In this document: positions 11,213-21,632 of the stretch, one piece after another
Numbering within the stretch: the stretch's first letter is position 1
Layout of the letters: each line of letters starts with the position of its first letter
Assembly: GCA_014529385.2 (NCBI GenBank)
Contig: CM043943.1
Span: 101,971,855-102,035,854 of the forward strand
Source of the DNA: Adiantum capillus-veneris
Taxonomy: Eukaryota; Streptophyta; Polypodiopsida; Polypodiales; Pteridaceae
Direction of reading: 5' to 3'
Length of the DNA: 64,000 bases
Made by a program: the position numbers and the translations under genes
The notes under the pieces: model-generated
What the model was told of the DNA's origin: nothing
Database searches by the model: none
Seen by the model: only the letters and a program-made list of their open reading frames with translations

Positions 11213-11560
11213 ATGGTATATGGTGAAATGAGAATTTCCCTATCAATACAAGAAAATATCCGCCAAGCTTACCAAAAGTTTGTGATTTTCAACATCATGT
11301 TCAAGGCTGCTTGTAGCTCCAATAACTTTGTACTTCGCAAGAGCATCATGCAATTGTTAGATGTAATGTTTTTCCCTCCTCCTACATGGGGAATCAATTG
11401 GTCACAGTTTGGCGGAATTTTCTTGATTGATGCGGGACAGTTAGAAGGGTTGACACTCAATCTGAAAAGACTCAAGTGGGCAGAAACACTTCGAACCATC
11501 GAAGTTTTCTTTTTCAGTGGGACTGAAGATCTAGATCAGACATTATTAAAGATGGGGTAG
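11213..11560 (+). pseudogene. GYP-A extra ORF before gag
   Basis: An open frame of 115 codons lies between primer site and gag, where most gypsy elements have only a short leader. It is clearly related to the 201-codon ORF in the same place in GYP-B (28425-29030): FNIMFKAACSSNNFVLRKSIM here against FELIYESAYCSTKYIFRRSVM there (gapless, 11 of 21 identical), and LKRLKWAETLR against LKKLRWVEELR. Downstream, out of frame at about 11630-11690, a further match (a PKF...D...YFLIP pattern) shows that the original ORF was longer and has been frameshifted. I recognise no known domain. It is probably an accessory protein of this chromovirus clade, broken in this copy. Confidence 0.6.
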
Positions 11561-11950
11561 AAGTGTCGCAAAATCAGTGAGTATATGATTAGGTAGCCAA
11601 AGTAATATACCCAGGAAGGATCACGCCCATGAGGGTAGGCCCAAAATTTAGGGACCAAAAGATGTCATATTTTTTGATCCCCTGTCAGACCCACCAGTGG
11701 TGAAGAGGATGTTGATTTAAAGAATAACACATTGTATATAGCATGATTCCATCTTGTACATATTATGAGTCAACCTTTGTATATACCATGGGTTTATGAC
11801 ATGCTTGTGTAGTTTAATTGAGATGGTAATAATGATTGTCAGATTTCTGTTTTCATTGTTTTAAAAGTATATAGATTAGAAAATTTGCATGACAAAACAA
11901 AAAGTAGTGTAATCACTAAAAGATTTTCATTAATTACAAACCTAGGGAAA
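11561..11950 (+). other. Degraded end of extra ORF and spacer to gag
   Basis: The first 130 bases still show out-of-frame similarity to the C-terminal half of the GYP-B extra ORF. The rest (about 11700-11950) is AT-rich with no recognisable feature. Confidence 0.4.
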
Positions 11951-12394
11951 TGCAAAAGGTCTCTATACTCCCACCCAGGAAAAGAAACTACTGTTAAAAC
12001 AAGTTCAACTCCCAACTTTCCAGGGAGAAGGAACCAACTTAGAACGTGATGTCCAAGCCTGGCTCGACACCATGGATGATTATTTCTTGGCAGTAGGAAC
12101 TGCTTTGGAAAATCAATCGGAGATGCCAAACTCTAGTGGAAACAATACTGTAGAGATAACCCTTCTATTAGTCCCTCCTGTGAAAGAATGAAGCTGGTAG
12201 TGAAAGAAAGATATCTTTCTCCAGCTCACCGAGTTATTAAAATGAATTAATTCTTCGTCGTCAAACAATTAGGGCTAACTTTGGAAGAGTACTACATCAA
12301 ATATGTGTCTTTACGACGTTACACACCACCAATGACTATGGAACAGTAGATTGCTCATTTCTACCAAGGTCTAAACAAACCTCTAAGTAACCGC
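11951..12394 (+). pseudogene. GYP-A gag, N-terminal part (broken)
   Basis: Readable but frame-broken Gag. An FQGEG...DVQAWLDTMDDYF stretch near 12020-12090 matches the GYP-B Gag pattern FKGEG...AEVWIKAMEDYF. Further on come a WKEMK-like stretch and EEYYIKYVSLRRY, with stops such as the TAA near 12249 and the TAG near 12348. It leads directly into the open frame that begins at 12395, whose first Met is an internal Gag methionine and not a start. Confidence 0.7.
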
Positions 12395-13735
12395 TTGGAA
12401 GCTATGAGACCCATCTCTATTCAAGATGCTCTTCTAAGAGCTAAAGCACTTGCAGCTGAAGGAAACCCCCCTGCCAGGAGCTATTACAACTGCAATAACT
12501 TTAGAGGAAGATCAAGGGGAAATTATAACCAAGGAAACCAACGAAGGGCAGTGTCAGCTGTAGCCACTATAGAGCAGACTTTTCTAAACACCAGATACTA
12601 TGGATGCAATAGAATGGTACACTACAAGAGTCAATGTTCTGAGGGGAAAAACCCTCGAGTTACTACTGGAACCACTCCTCAGACTCAGATAAGACAAGGA
12701 AATAATCAAAGAGGTAGAGGAAATAGAGGACGAGGCAGAGAGAGAGGTAAAGGAGCCAGAGCTTATGCTACAGTAGGAGAGCCTACCTTGCTGGATGAGG
12801 AAGATGAAAGAGCTACTCTTTTTGCCGCCATTGATATCCCTGGAGGTCGTCAACAGTATGCTGTCATCCAAGCCACTGCAAACAGAGAAGGTGAAAAATT
12901 TGAACTACTTATAGATTGTGGCAACACACACTTCTTTCTCTCTCCTAAATGTTTAAGGAAACTGAAATCGAACCAATATCCCACCAAGAAATTGGTGGTA
13001 GAACTAGCAAATGGGAAAGAGGTTCTATATCAATTTAGAGCTGGGGAAGTTAAGTTTGAACTAGGGGGAACCCTGACTTCATCTTCATTTCGGACTCTAC
13101 TAGTAGGAATCTATGATGGCATTCTAGGAATGGATTGGTTAATAAAAAATGAAGCCCAAATTCATTGTGCTCAAGGGAACTTAACCTTCAAAAATCACTT
13201 AGGTGAAGAAACATTAGGACAAGGATCAAATGGGAAGCCTAAGGCTCATTTAATTAAGTCTAGTCGACTTCTGAAGGGGTTGCGTAAGGGGCAACAGATC
13301 TTTGTAGTAAAACGTGATAAGGCAGATGATTCAAGGGACAACACAACTCCAGAATGGCCTAAGGAATATTATGATATATTTGCAGAAGATCTCTCGAATT
13401 TACCTCCTCCAAGGGAAATAGACCACAAAATAGAAACCTTTCCAAGTAGTGAACCAATTCAATTAGACCCTACAATATGTCCCTCCCCCGAAGCTATTGA
13501 ATTAAAGGAACAGCTTCGTCAGCTTATTGAACAGGGATTTATAAGACCAAGCATTTCACCTTGGGAAGCGCTTGTTCTATTCCAAAAGAAGAAGGATGGA
13601 TCTTTCCGTCTCTGCATCGATTATAGGGGACTTAACCAGGTATCGGTAAAGAATAAGTACCCTATTCCTCGCATCGATGTATTGCTTGATAGATTACATG
13701 GAACCAAGGTATTCACAAAAATTGATCTCAGCTGA
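12395..13735 (+). pseudogene. GYP-A gag end, protease, start of reverse transcriptase
   Basis: A continuous stretch of 446 codons. Residues 1-130 are the Gag C-terminus with a ruined zinc knuckle ([14 protein letters not shown], first Cys lost) and an RGRG-rich tail. Residues 150-260 are the aspartic protease, with [11 protein letters not shown] (catalytic Asp kept; DCG in place of the usual DSG or DTG) and the GILGMDWL flap-side motif. Residues 325-446 begin reverse transcriptase ([46 protein letters not shown]). It stops at TGA 13733-13735, exactly where the conserved Arg of the SRGYHQI motif is expected, so the stop is a simple substitution. The reading continues in the same frame beyond. 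Confidence 0.88.
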
Positions 13736-14741
13736 GGTTACCATCAAATCCGGATTAAGGAGGCAGATAGTTACAAAACTGCTTTCAACACCCGGTATGG
13801 GCATTATGAGTTCATCGTGATGCCTTTTGGTCTTACGAATGCTCCAGCTACTTTTAACCGTCTCATGTAGGATATGTTCAGAGAATATCTGGATGATTTT
13901 GTGTTGGTTTTTTTTGACAATATCCTGGTATATTCCAAGGATGAAAAAGAGCATGAAGACGATGGTACGTAAAGTACTTCATCTTCTACGCCGACATCAG
14001 TTATATGTCAAGATGAGTAAATGTGTGTTTTTCACGCCCGAAGTTAGTTATCTTGGTTTTAAAATAAACCCCGAAGGAATTTCAGTAAACCCCGCAAAGA
14101 TTAAAGATATAATGGACTAGTCACAACCCAAAATGGTTAGTGAGATTCGAGGATTTTTGGGCATTACAGGATGGTATAGAATCTTCGTCAAAGATTATGC
14201 AGTTATCGCCGCACCCTTGACGTAGCTACTTAAAAGGACAGGCAAACTTACATGGGGAAAATAATAGGAGGATTGTTTCATCAAACTAAAAGAAAATCTC
14301 ACATCAACCCCTGTACTCAAACTTTCTGACTTCACTCAAGAGTTTGAAGTAGTAACAGATGCCAGCGGTCTTGCTATAGGAGGATTCCTAAACCAAGAAG
14401 GCAGACCAGTCGCCTTTACTTCTCAAAATTAAGAATCCATTAGTTGAATTATCCAACTCATGATCTGGAACTCCTAGGTGTCATCCATGCTCTAAAACTT
14501 TGGAGGCACTATCTTCTAGGGGGGAAGTTCCAGTTAATCATCGATCATCAGAGTTTTAAGTGGATTTTCTCACAAGGAACACTCAACATGAGGCAGATAA
14601 GATGGATAGAAGTCTTACAGGAATATGAATTTGAAATAAAATATGAACCAGGGAAAGAGAATGTGGTTGCTGATGCTCTTAGCCGCCGTAAGGTTTTTCT
14701 TGGTGATATTTCCACAGTCGACAATCCAATCCTAAACAAGG
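13736..14741 (+). pseudogene. GYP-A reverse transcriptase and RNase H (broken)
   Basis: The catalytic palm reads [11 protein letters not shown], then [16 protein letters not shown] followed by a TAG, then VFFDNILVYSK. The usual catalytic pair DD is DN, so the second Asp is lost. A frameshift near 13965 moves the reading to 13827-14120 (thumb, YLGFKINPEGISV). Several stops (TAG, TAATAG, TAA) break the connection. RNase H is recognisable as TDASGLAIGGFL and, at 14444-14744, NYPTHDLELLGVIHALKLWRHYLLG and VADALSRR. The stretch ends at the TIR-F insertion. Nothing here could be functional. Confidence 0.88.
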
Positions 14742-14745
14742 TTAA

Positions 14746-16086
14746 CACTAGGTTGGTAACCTAACAGGACATAAAAGTGTCTTTTTCAGGGTTTTGAAAA
14801 AAACCTCCAAAACCATAGTAGATCCACTCATTTTGTTAAATCCTTTCATGAGGTTATAGTTCAAGGCCTACTAAACATGGGAAAAAATAAGAAACTTGTA
14901 ATATTTCTCGTCTTTTGGTCACACCAAGCCTCCAAAGTTGATGGACCAGTGAATTTTCATCAAAACAGTCATTTCTTATGTTTTGTTGCATAAAAATAAG
15001 ATTAGGGATTTTTGTAGGACTTGAGATAAATTCCCTAGTTAACTTCAATGGGTTGCTGATCAGAACATATGATTGCTTCTCACTCACTATTTTTTTTTTG
15101 CCAAAATAAATAGGTACAAAAAAGTTGAATTTTTACCATTCTGCAAACCTATCATCAAAGTTTCTATACCCACTCTCAATAAAAATAATATATGCATGTT
15201 TTCTTAGTTCCCTATTGTCCTTTATGTTCATAAGGAGACATGGAGCATGTCAAAAGAATAATACATCTCTTACCAAGGGGAATCTTGGGGACAAAGATGA
15301 AGTGTTAAATACAGCAAACATGAAAAAACTGGGTTGAACATTATGAGTTGTAGAATCCCATAGAAACTTTTCAATATCTAGCCAAATTTGATCCTTATGA
15401 CTAGATATGGTGACTACCTACAAAATGCATGTAGTTGTCACAAGAAACTAACAATATTGAAAAAGCTATACTTGATATACTAGAATGTTTCGTTTTCTTC
15501 CATAATTGAAAAAATCAACCATCATTGTGTACTATGCAAAATAGGGTATTAGGTGCCCCAAAACTCAAGGAATGTTAGCTTTATGTTACAATATGCGACA
15601 TAGAAAATCAAAAATGAATTTGGATATCATGAAATCCACCAAAAAAATCATAGAAGAGCTAAAATTGGCAAAAAAAAGAGGATTTGACAATTTTTGTAAT
15701 TTGGTTATAACTTACAACTTTAATATTTATTTCTCCCTAGAAGCATCAGGACATGTTGAGGACTACTAAAGATAGTTCTCTAGCATTATAGACCTCACAA
15801 ACATGAATTCTAAAGTGGTATAGTTGCAAAAAGTTGAAAAAAGCCAAAAACAGGACCCGTTTTTTCACACAGTTTAGGTTGTGAAATGTTGTGCAAGGAC
15901 AATGTTAAAGATGGAATTGATATTCCAAAAAAATGTCGAGTTTTTTTCAGCGCATGAGACAACTTTCTAGATAGATAGCACCTCAAAATCCATTTTGAAA
16001 CTCTTGACATAATTCAAGAAAAATGGTCACTTCACAGGACATAAAAGTGTCCCAGGACATAAAAGTGTCCCATTACCAACCTAGTG
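14746..16086. mobile_element. TIR-F copy 1 (1.34 kb, non-coding)
   Basis: Begins CACTAGGTTGGTAACC and ends with the inverted form, ACCAACCTAGTG. It is flanked by TTAA on both sides (14742-14745 and 16087-16090). The subterminal motif GGACATAAAAGTGTCC, itself an imperfect hairpin, occurs once near the left end and twice in tandem near the right end. The interior is AT-rich with no transposase-like frame, so this is a non-autonomous element moved by a transposase encoded elsewhere. TTAA duplication is known for piggyBac, Kolobok and Sola3 elements; the termini do not let me choose. It separates RNase H from integrase in GYP-A, so it arrived after that element. Orientation is arbitrary. Confidence 0.85.
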
Positions 16087-16090
16087 TTAA

Positions 16091-17013
16091 GGAGGCTTCC
16101 CTGGAAGATAATGATTATCAAAAACGTCTACAGGTTATCAATCAACATAACCTAAAATTCACTTCATAATTCTGAAAAGCTTTATTTGAATCCTTGGGTA
16201 CTCAGCTATGTTTCTGTACATCCTATCACCCTCAGACAGACGGGCAGACAGAAAGAGTGAATCAAGTTATTGAAGACATCCTTAGAGCCTATTGTAGTAG
16301 AGAGCCCCGGAAATGGATCAAAGTTCTTCCTCTGGTGGAATTCTCCTATAACTCATCCTTTCATAAAAGCATTGGGATGTCACCATTTAATGCTCTTTAC
16401 GGGCATGAATGTATATCACCCCTAAACTCTTCTGACCCTACTACAAGAGTAGAAGCTTCAAATCAAATGTTGGAGGAGATGGATGCCCAAACCAAAGCCA
16501 TAAGACAAGACATTTAGGCAGTCAAGGACTGCCAAAAATAATATGCTGATAAAAAACGGTCTGATCGGGTTTTCAAACAAGGGGATAAAGTATTCCTAAG
16601 GGTACAGCGAAAGAGAAGCACTTTATCCTTGGGAAAATACAAAAAACTATGCCCCAGATATTGTGGACCTTATAAAGTGATTAAAGTAATCAGTGATCAA
16701 GCTTACAAACTAAAATTTCCTGACCACCTCAAGTTCCATAATGTATTCCATATTAGTCTTCTAGAACCCTACATCCCAAATCCAAATCACACTCTAGATG
16801 ACGAGCACATTGTGATACAGAAGTAGGGAATTCTTGAACTCCAATCAGATTGTATTCTCGACACTACGGAAAGGAGCCTAAGAGACAGATTTATCAGAGA
16901 ATATTTAGTAAAATGGAAGGACTACCCCACTGAAGACGGCACTTGGGAGGATGAAGTATCACTTCGCAAATATTTTTCCAATTTTGGTTCAGATGAGGAC
17001 ATCTCAATTCCTT
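16091..17013 (+). pseudogene. GYP-A integrase C-terminus and chromodomain
   Basis: A short linker (about 16091-16150) is followed directly by FESLGTQLCF...SYHPQTDGQTERVNQVI. That is the last third of the integrase core including its catalytic Glu. The zinc-binding HHCC domain and the first two catalytic Asp residues are missing, so an internal deletion of several hundred bases joins near 16152. Further on are the LPLVEFSYNSS motif, the GKYKKLCPRYCGPYKV SH3-like part, and, after a TAG at 16824-16826, a chromodomain (EYLVKWKDYPTEDGTWED, about 16899-16953). Chromodomains in this position define chromoviruses and are thought to guide integration to particular chromatin. Confidence 0.88.
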
Positions 17014-17015
17014 AA

Positions 17016-17026
17016 GTTGGGGTGAT
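17016..17026 (+). other. GYP-A polypurine tract
   Basis: Purine-rich GTTGGGGTGAT immediately before the 3' LTR, the expected primer site for plus-strand DNA. The same block, diverged, is found in GYP-B, which helps to fix the LTR boundary there. Confidence 0.7.
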
Positions 17027-17934
17027 TGTAAGGTTTCCAATTTGTGAAACCTTAAAAATTGTACAAAGCTTATAAAATTAACTTGGAAACCACCGTTGAA
17101 GGATTCAATCTGGTATTGGTATTTTTAGAATCATAAGCAGAGCTTTACTATGGTTAGTAATTTTCAGAATCAAAATCCGATAAAAACTGGAAAATTTACA
17201 GGCCTTGGAAGGTTACATTCGAAATTCAATTAGTTAATAAAAATTGGATGGTTTCAGTAATAATTAGTAACAAAGACTTTCTTATCCTAAGGTTCTAGAC
17301 TTAACTGATATTCCAATTTTCATCATTAGAAATCAGTAAAATCAACCAAAATCGATTCTGGAAGATATGGGGGCAGTGTGGAGCTTAGGGGAACCTGCCA
17401 GAGACTAATATAGCAGCAATTGGCGCCATCTTCAGGCTAGGGGCTTGCTTGGGGTGTCAAAACTTGCCAGGAACAGCCCGGGGCCCAGAAAAACTATAAA
17501 AAGACCCCCTTTTCTTCATAAAAATTTAGACTCGGAGTCTTGACATACTCTCTCTCATTTGGAGAGACTGCTATGCAGAAATCACTAGAGATTAAGCTCT
17601 AGTTGATTTAATTAAACGATAAATAGCCTAATCCTTCTTAATTAGCAAGTCTAGATTAATCTATTTTCTTAATAAATTAAAGATTAAATCTATGTATACT
17701 CATAAATCCTCTCTTAATTAAATATTCCCAACTGATTGTAGTAATTAAGCTTCGGAATATTAAGCTAATTAATTATTATATCATATTAGGACTAAAAATT
17801 ACTAAATTAATGAAAAATATATTAATTAAATTTAGATTAAGTTGAGATAACTATTAGAGCTGAATTAGTTAGTCATGAAATAAGAAAAATTATCTTATAA
17901 TTTTCTGAGTAATTTTCATAATTAATTAGGCAGA

Positions 17935-19230
17935 ATTACAGTGCTTTTTAGAGAAAATTAAAGGAAAACATAACCAAATTGATTCAAAATTCTTTGAGTT
18001 ATTTTTTAGAGGTTAATTACATGTTAGATAACCCGTGTTAATTATGTCAAGCTCAGATAATTAATTTACATAGTTACTTTAGCTAAATTACTGTGTTTTT
18101 ATGACAAATTAAAAGGGAAAATTTAGAAAATTGATTCAAATTTTTCTGAGTTATTTATCAGAGGTTAATTACATGCTAGGAAATCTATGATAATTATTTC
18201 AAGCTCAAATAATTAATTTACCTAATTACTTAAGTAGAATTACTCTGTTTTTAGAATAGATTAAAAGGGGGAAATTAGTAAATTGATTTAAAATGCTTTG
18301 AGTTATTTATGAGAGGTTAATTACATGTTGAAAACGTGTGATAATTATGTCAAGCTCAGATAATTAGTTTACCTAATTACTTTAGAAGAATTACTCTGTT
18401 TTTAGGAAAAATTACAAGGGAAAAATTAGCAAATTGATTCAAATTTCTTTGAGTTATTTATATGAGGTTAATTACATGTTAGGAAACCCGTGATAATTAT
18501 GTCATGCTCAGATAATTGATTTACCTAATTACTTTAGAAGAATTACTCTATTTTTAGGACAAATGAAAAAGGAGAGACTAGCAAATTGATTCAAATTGCT
18601 TTGAGTTATTTATCTGAGGTTAATTACATGTTAGGAAACCCATGATAATTATGTCAAGATCAGATAATTGATTTACCTAACTACTTTAGTAGAATTACTC
18701 TGTTTTTAGGACAAATTAAAAAGGGGAGACTAGCAAATTGATTCAAATTACTGTGAGTTATTTATCAGAGGTTGATTACATGTTAGGGAAACTATGATAA
18801 TTATGTCAAGCTCAGATAATAATTTACCTAATTACTTTATCAGACTTACTCTATTTTTAGGAAAAACTAAAAGGAAAATATTAGCAAATTGATTCAAATC
18901 TATTAGTGTTATTTATTAGAGGTTAATTATATGTTAGAAAACCCATGATAATTATGTCAAGCTGAAATAATTAATTTACCTAATTACTTTAACAGAATTA
19001 CTCTATTTTTAGGACAAATTAAAAGAGAAAAATTAGTAAATTCATTCAAAATTCTTTGAGTTATTTATCATAGGTTAAGTATATGTTAGGAAACATGTGA
19101 TAATTATGTCAAGCTCAGAGAATTAGTTTACCTAATTACTTTAGAAGAATTATTCTGTTTTTAGGACAAATTTAAAAGGCGGAAATTAGCAAATTGATTC
19201 AAAATGTGTTGAGTTGTTTATCAGAGTTTA
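17935..19230 (+). repeat. About 150-bp tandem array in GYP-A 3' LTR
   Basis: About eight units. The anchor TGATAATTATGTCAAG or variants lies near 18036, 18187, 18339, 18491, 18643, 18794, 18946 and 19097, a very regular spacing of about 151. The array is shorter and more regular than in the 5' LTR. Confidence 0.85.
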
Positions 19231-19884
19231 ATAAAAGGGGGAAAATAGTAAATTAATCCAAAAACCTTTCATATAAATATGAGAGGTAGAACACACCTTG
19301 AGGAATCCATGATAAATACCACAGTCTTAGATAAATAGTTTAAGTATTTATCTTCAATAAAATTAACCGATTTTCCGTATAAAATAGAGAAAGAAAATTA
19401 GTAAATGAATTTATCTAATTACTAAATAAATACCTGAGGTCCAAAATCACTATTGAAGGTGGGAAAATTACCTCAGCATAAATGGTTGGTATAACAAATT
19501 ACTATCAGTAAAGTTCTACCTAAATTAGATCATAAGTATAGGAGGGAAAGGTTATAAATCAAATTTATGAAAATTCCTAAAGATAGATCCTATTCAATTA
19601 CAATTTAAGGTGAGTAATCCATTAGCGGATAGAAATTTATAATTGCCTAAGGCTAAAATGGAATATAGACTAAGGGTAAACTTAGTTAAAGGGCTTCCCA
19701 AATTAAATGGTAATTATGAAAAATTACTTATAGCATAAAGAAGTTACAGGAGGAATATCTCATCAAATTAACTAACAAGGATACCTACTTACTCCTAAAA
19801 TCCTTATAAATGGGTAAAAAAGGAAAAAAGAAGATTATTCCATTAAACTTCTAATCGATTAAGTCTTTTTATAAGGTTGTTGAC

Positions 19885-20070
19885 ATGGCTCTAAAGAGAA
19901 CCAAGGAAAATCCTCTTACCAACGAAGAGGATGTTTGCAACAAAAAAAATAAAGCCACTACTGACCATGAGGCTGGGCCAGCCATAGACCGACAGAGTAA
20001 AGTCTACGGGTTCTCGCCCAACATCACATGGACGAGCAGTCCCAGGTGGATTTCTATTTTGTTCACTTAA
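19885..20070 (+). CDS. Small LTR-borne ORF, 61 codons (GYP-A 3' LTR)
   Basis: Counterpart of 9854-10039: the same start (MALKRTKENPLTNEED) and the same total length, but the middle is read in another frame after an indel near 19977, so residues after about 32 differ. Only the basic N-terminus is shared. That weakens any claim of a conserved protein. No function is assigned. Confidence 0.25.
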   Translation: MALKRTKENPLTNEEDVCNKKNKATTDHEAGPAIDRQSKVYGFSPNITWTSSPRWISILFT

Positions 20071-21154
20071 AATCTTTTAAAGTTCATTTTTAAGTTAGCA
20101 TTGCATATGTATGGTTAAGAAGGATAAACTGGCTGTAAACGGAAGGTAACTTCCACGAAACCAATGAGCAATGATCGTAAAAAGGAAAGAAATGATTGGG
20201 TTATGACTAATTGATCTAGGAAAGAAATGTTTGACCTTCCTTAAGAAATCTTGTCTCAAGATACCTCTGATTCCTTGGAAATATTTTACTCCAGGTAATG
20301 GGTAATGATGGCGATACCATCATGGATGACTCGGTTTCCTCAGCTCGCATGGAGTCTTTACCCCGTGCTTGTTTGTGTTTGTGGATATTACTTTCAAGTT
20401 TATCCTAGAGGAACCGCCCGGTTGTATAGGTAGCCAATTGGTGTATGGCGCCCGGACTTTGGGTGATGGCTTTTTTTCACCCCGGTTTTTATAAATAAGG
20501 AATGGGTGCTATTTTTTCACCCCTATATAGGTGGTCTTGAGACAAGCCAGTACTAGTCAGAGATGCTTCAGAATGAGAGTACCTTGTCTTAAGTCTAAAG
20601 ATGTTTGTTTGCTGAAAGAATGTCTTCAATACTGTTTTCAAAGGTTGTATTAATGAAATTCAGTTGTGAAAGTTAAAAGGAATCATTGTTTTAATTGTGA
20701 AAAGAATGTGGTAGTAATTAAACAACACAAAAATCATGTGTGAGTGCGGGGTGGTAAGTGGGGATTGACTAAGGTTTTCAATCATGGATGGGTGGACCTA
20801 ATTAGTCAGGTAACTATCCATTCCCACGCACTAAAACGTATAAAAACTTCTTCACTTGGAAGCGGAATCCACCAACGTCTGTGCCCTCACATATGTTACG
20901 GGGAAAAAAGCGTTGGCTAAGGAGACCATAATCTGAATGATGAAGCTATAGGGCCGGAAATATTTTTTGTAGTCCCGTTTCCACTGCGAGACATGACTAG
21001 GTCTCTTTCTAGGGCTATAAACCTAAAACATTGTCAATGGTAAGGGTGAATTCCCTAGAATTTTTCTTATTTAAGGACTCTGTCTTAGTAGGCCTATAGA
21101 CCTGTCAATGGTAACCATCCCGTTTTTGGTGTCGGCGGGATTAGAGACCTTACA

Positions 21155-21632
21155 AACTTCCATGCACACACATACACACTCAATTCTTTCTATCCCTCCC
21201 TCAAACCTGCACCTTCCATGGTTTCTCTTACCTTCTTGACCATTAACTTCCCCTATCACCTCCATAGCTCTCATATGAACTCTACATGTACATACACCAT
21301 CTGTATGCCTCTCTCTATCACCTCTGAATTACCATTCCTTCTTACCTCTTCTCTATATACATAGAATTTAGCATGTAAAATGATGCTTAATCTTTGCTAA
21401 TTGGGGATTCTCATCGGACACCATTGGAATTTTCATTGTGGGGATTAAACCTTGGCGACGACAATGTAAGAAGAGAAGAAGAAGAGGAGGATCCGTAATC
21501 ATTTTTTAGAAACTACACCAAGTAGTTTCAAAACAACTTCCAAGCTTCACCATCACAAGGATTCCCTTACTCCGTTCACCCATCTTCCTTCAACCATCCA
21601 CCTCATTCTATCCGTTGTAAATATATCATTAA
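21155..21632 (+). repeat. GAG-D relic, continued 3' LTR
   Basis: Resumes the GAG-D LTR exactly after the AACTT duplication. The run from CTCAAACCTGCACCTTCCATGG to the Lys/Arg-codon-rich GAAGAAGAAG block and on to CCGTTGTAAAT matches 39487-39910 of the intact copy. It stops at 21632, where GYP-B begins, so only about the first 1.5 kb of a 2.7 kb LTR is left. The remaining LTR would be expected beyond the right end of GYP-B, but that end is truncated. Confidence 0.8.

Larger units (their letters stand above)
6423..21154 (+). mobile_element. GYP-A: Ty3/gypsy chromovirus with giant LTRs
   Basis: A 14.7 kb LTR retrotransposon with both ends defined. The LTRs begin TGTAAGG and end CCTTACA, and a perfect 5-bp target duplication AACTT flanks it (6418-6422 and 21155-21159). 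Order: 5' LTR, initiator-Met-type primer site, extra ORF, gag, protease, reverse transcriptase/RNase H, a TIR-F insertion, integrase C-terminus with chromodomain, polypurine tract, 3' LTR. Pol has many stops, and most of the integrase (zinc finger and first catalytic residues) is deleted, so the copy is dead. It sits inside the LTR of the GAG-D relic, so it is younger than that relic. The LTRs are clearly diverged (roughly 10% by eye plus indels), which makes it an old insertion. Confidence 0.93.
17027..21154 (+). repeat. GYP-A 3' LTR (4.1 kb)
   Basis: TGTAAGG to CCTTACA, matching the 5' LTR along its whole length. It contains the TATA-like box at 17494-17503, a tandem array at about 17935-19230 and the small ORF at 19885-20070. 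The diverged block that occurs twice in the 5' LTR (around 8158-8450 and 9118-9400) occurs only once here (about 19230-19440). Confidence 0.92.

Noticed and set aside
21071-21274. Minus-strand frame across the GYP-A/GAG-D junction
   Set aside because: It spans the end of one element and the resumed LTR of another, so it cannot be an ancestral gene.
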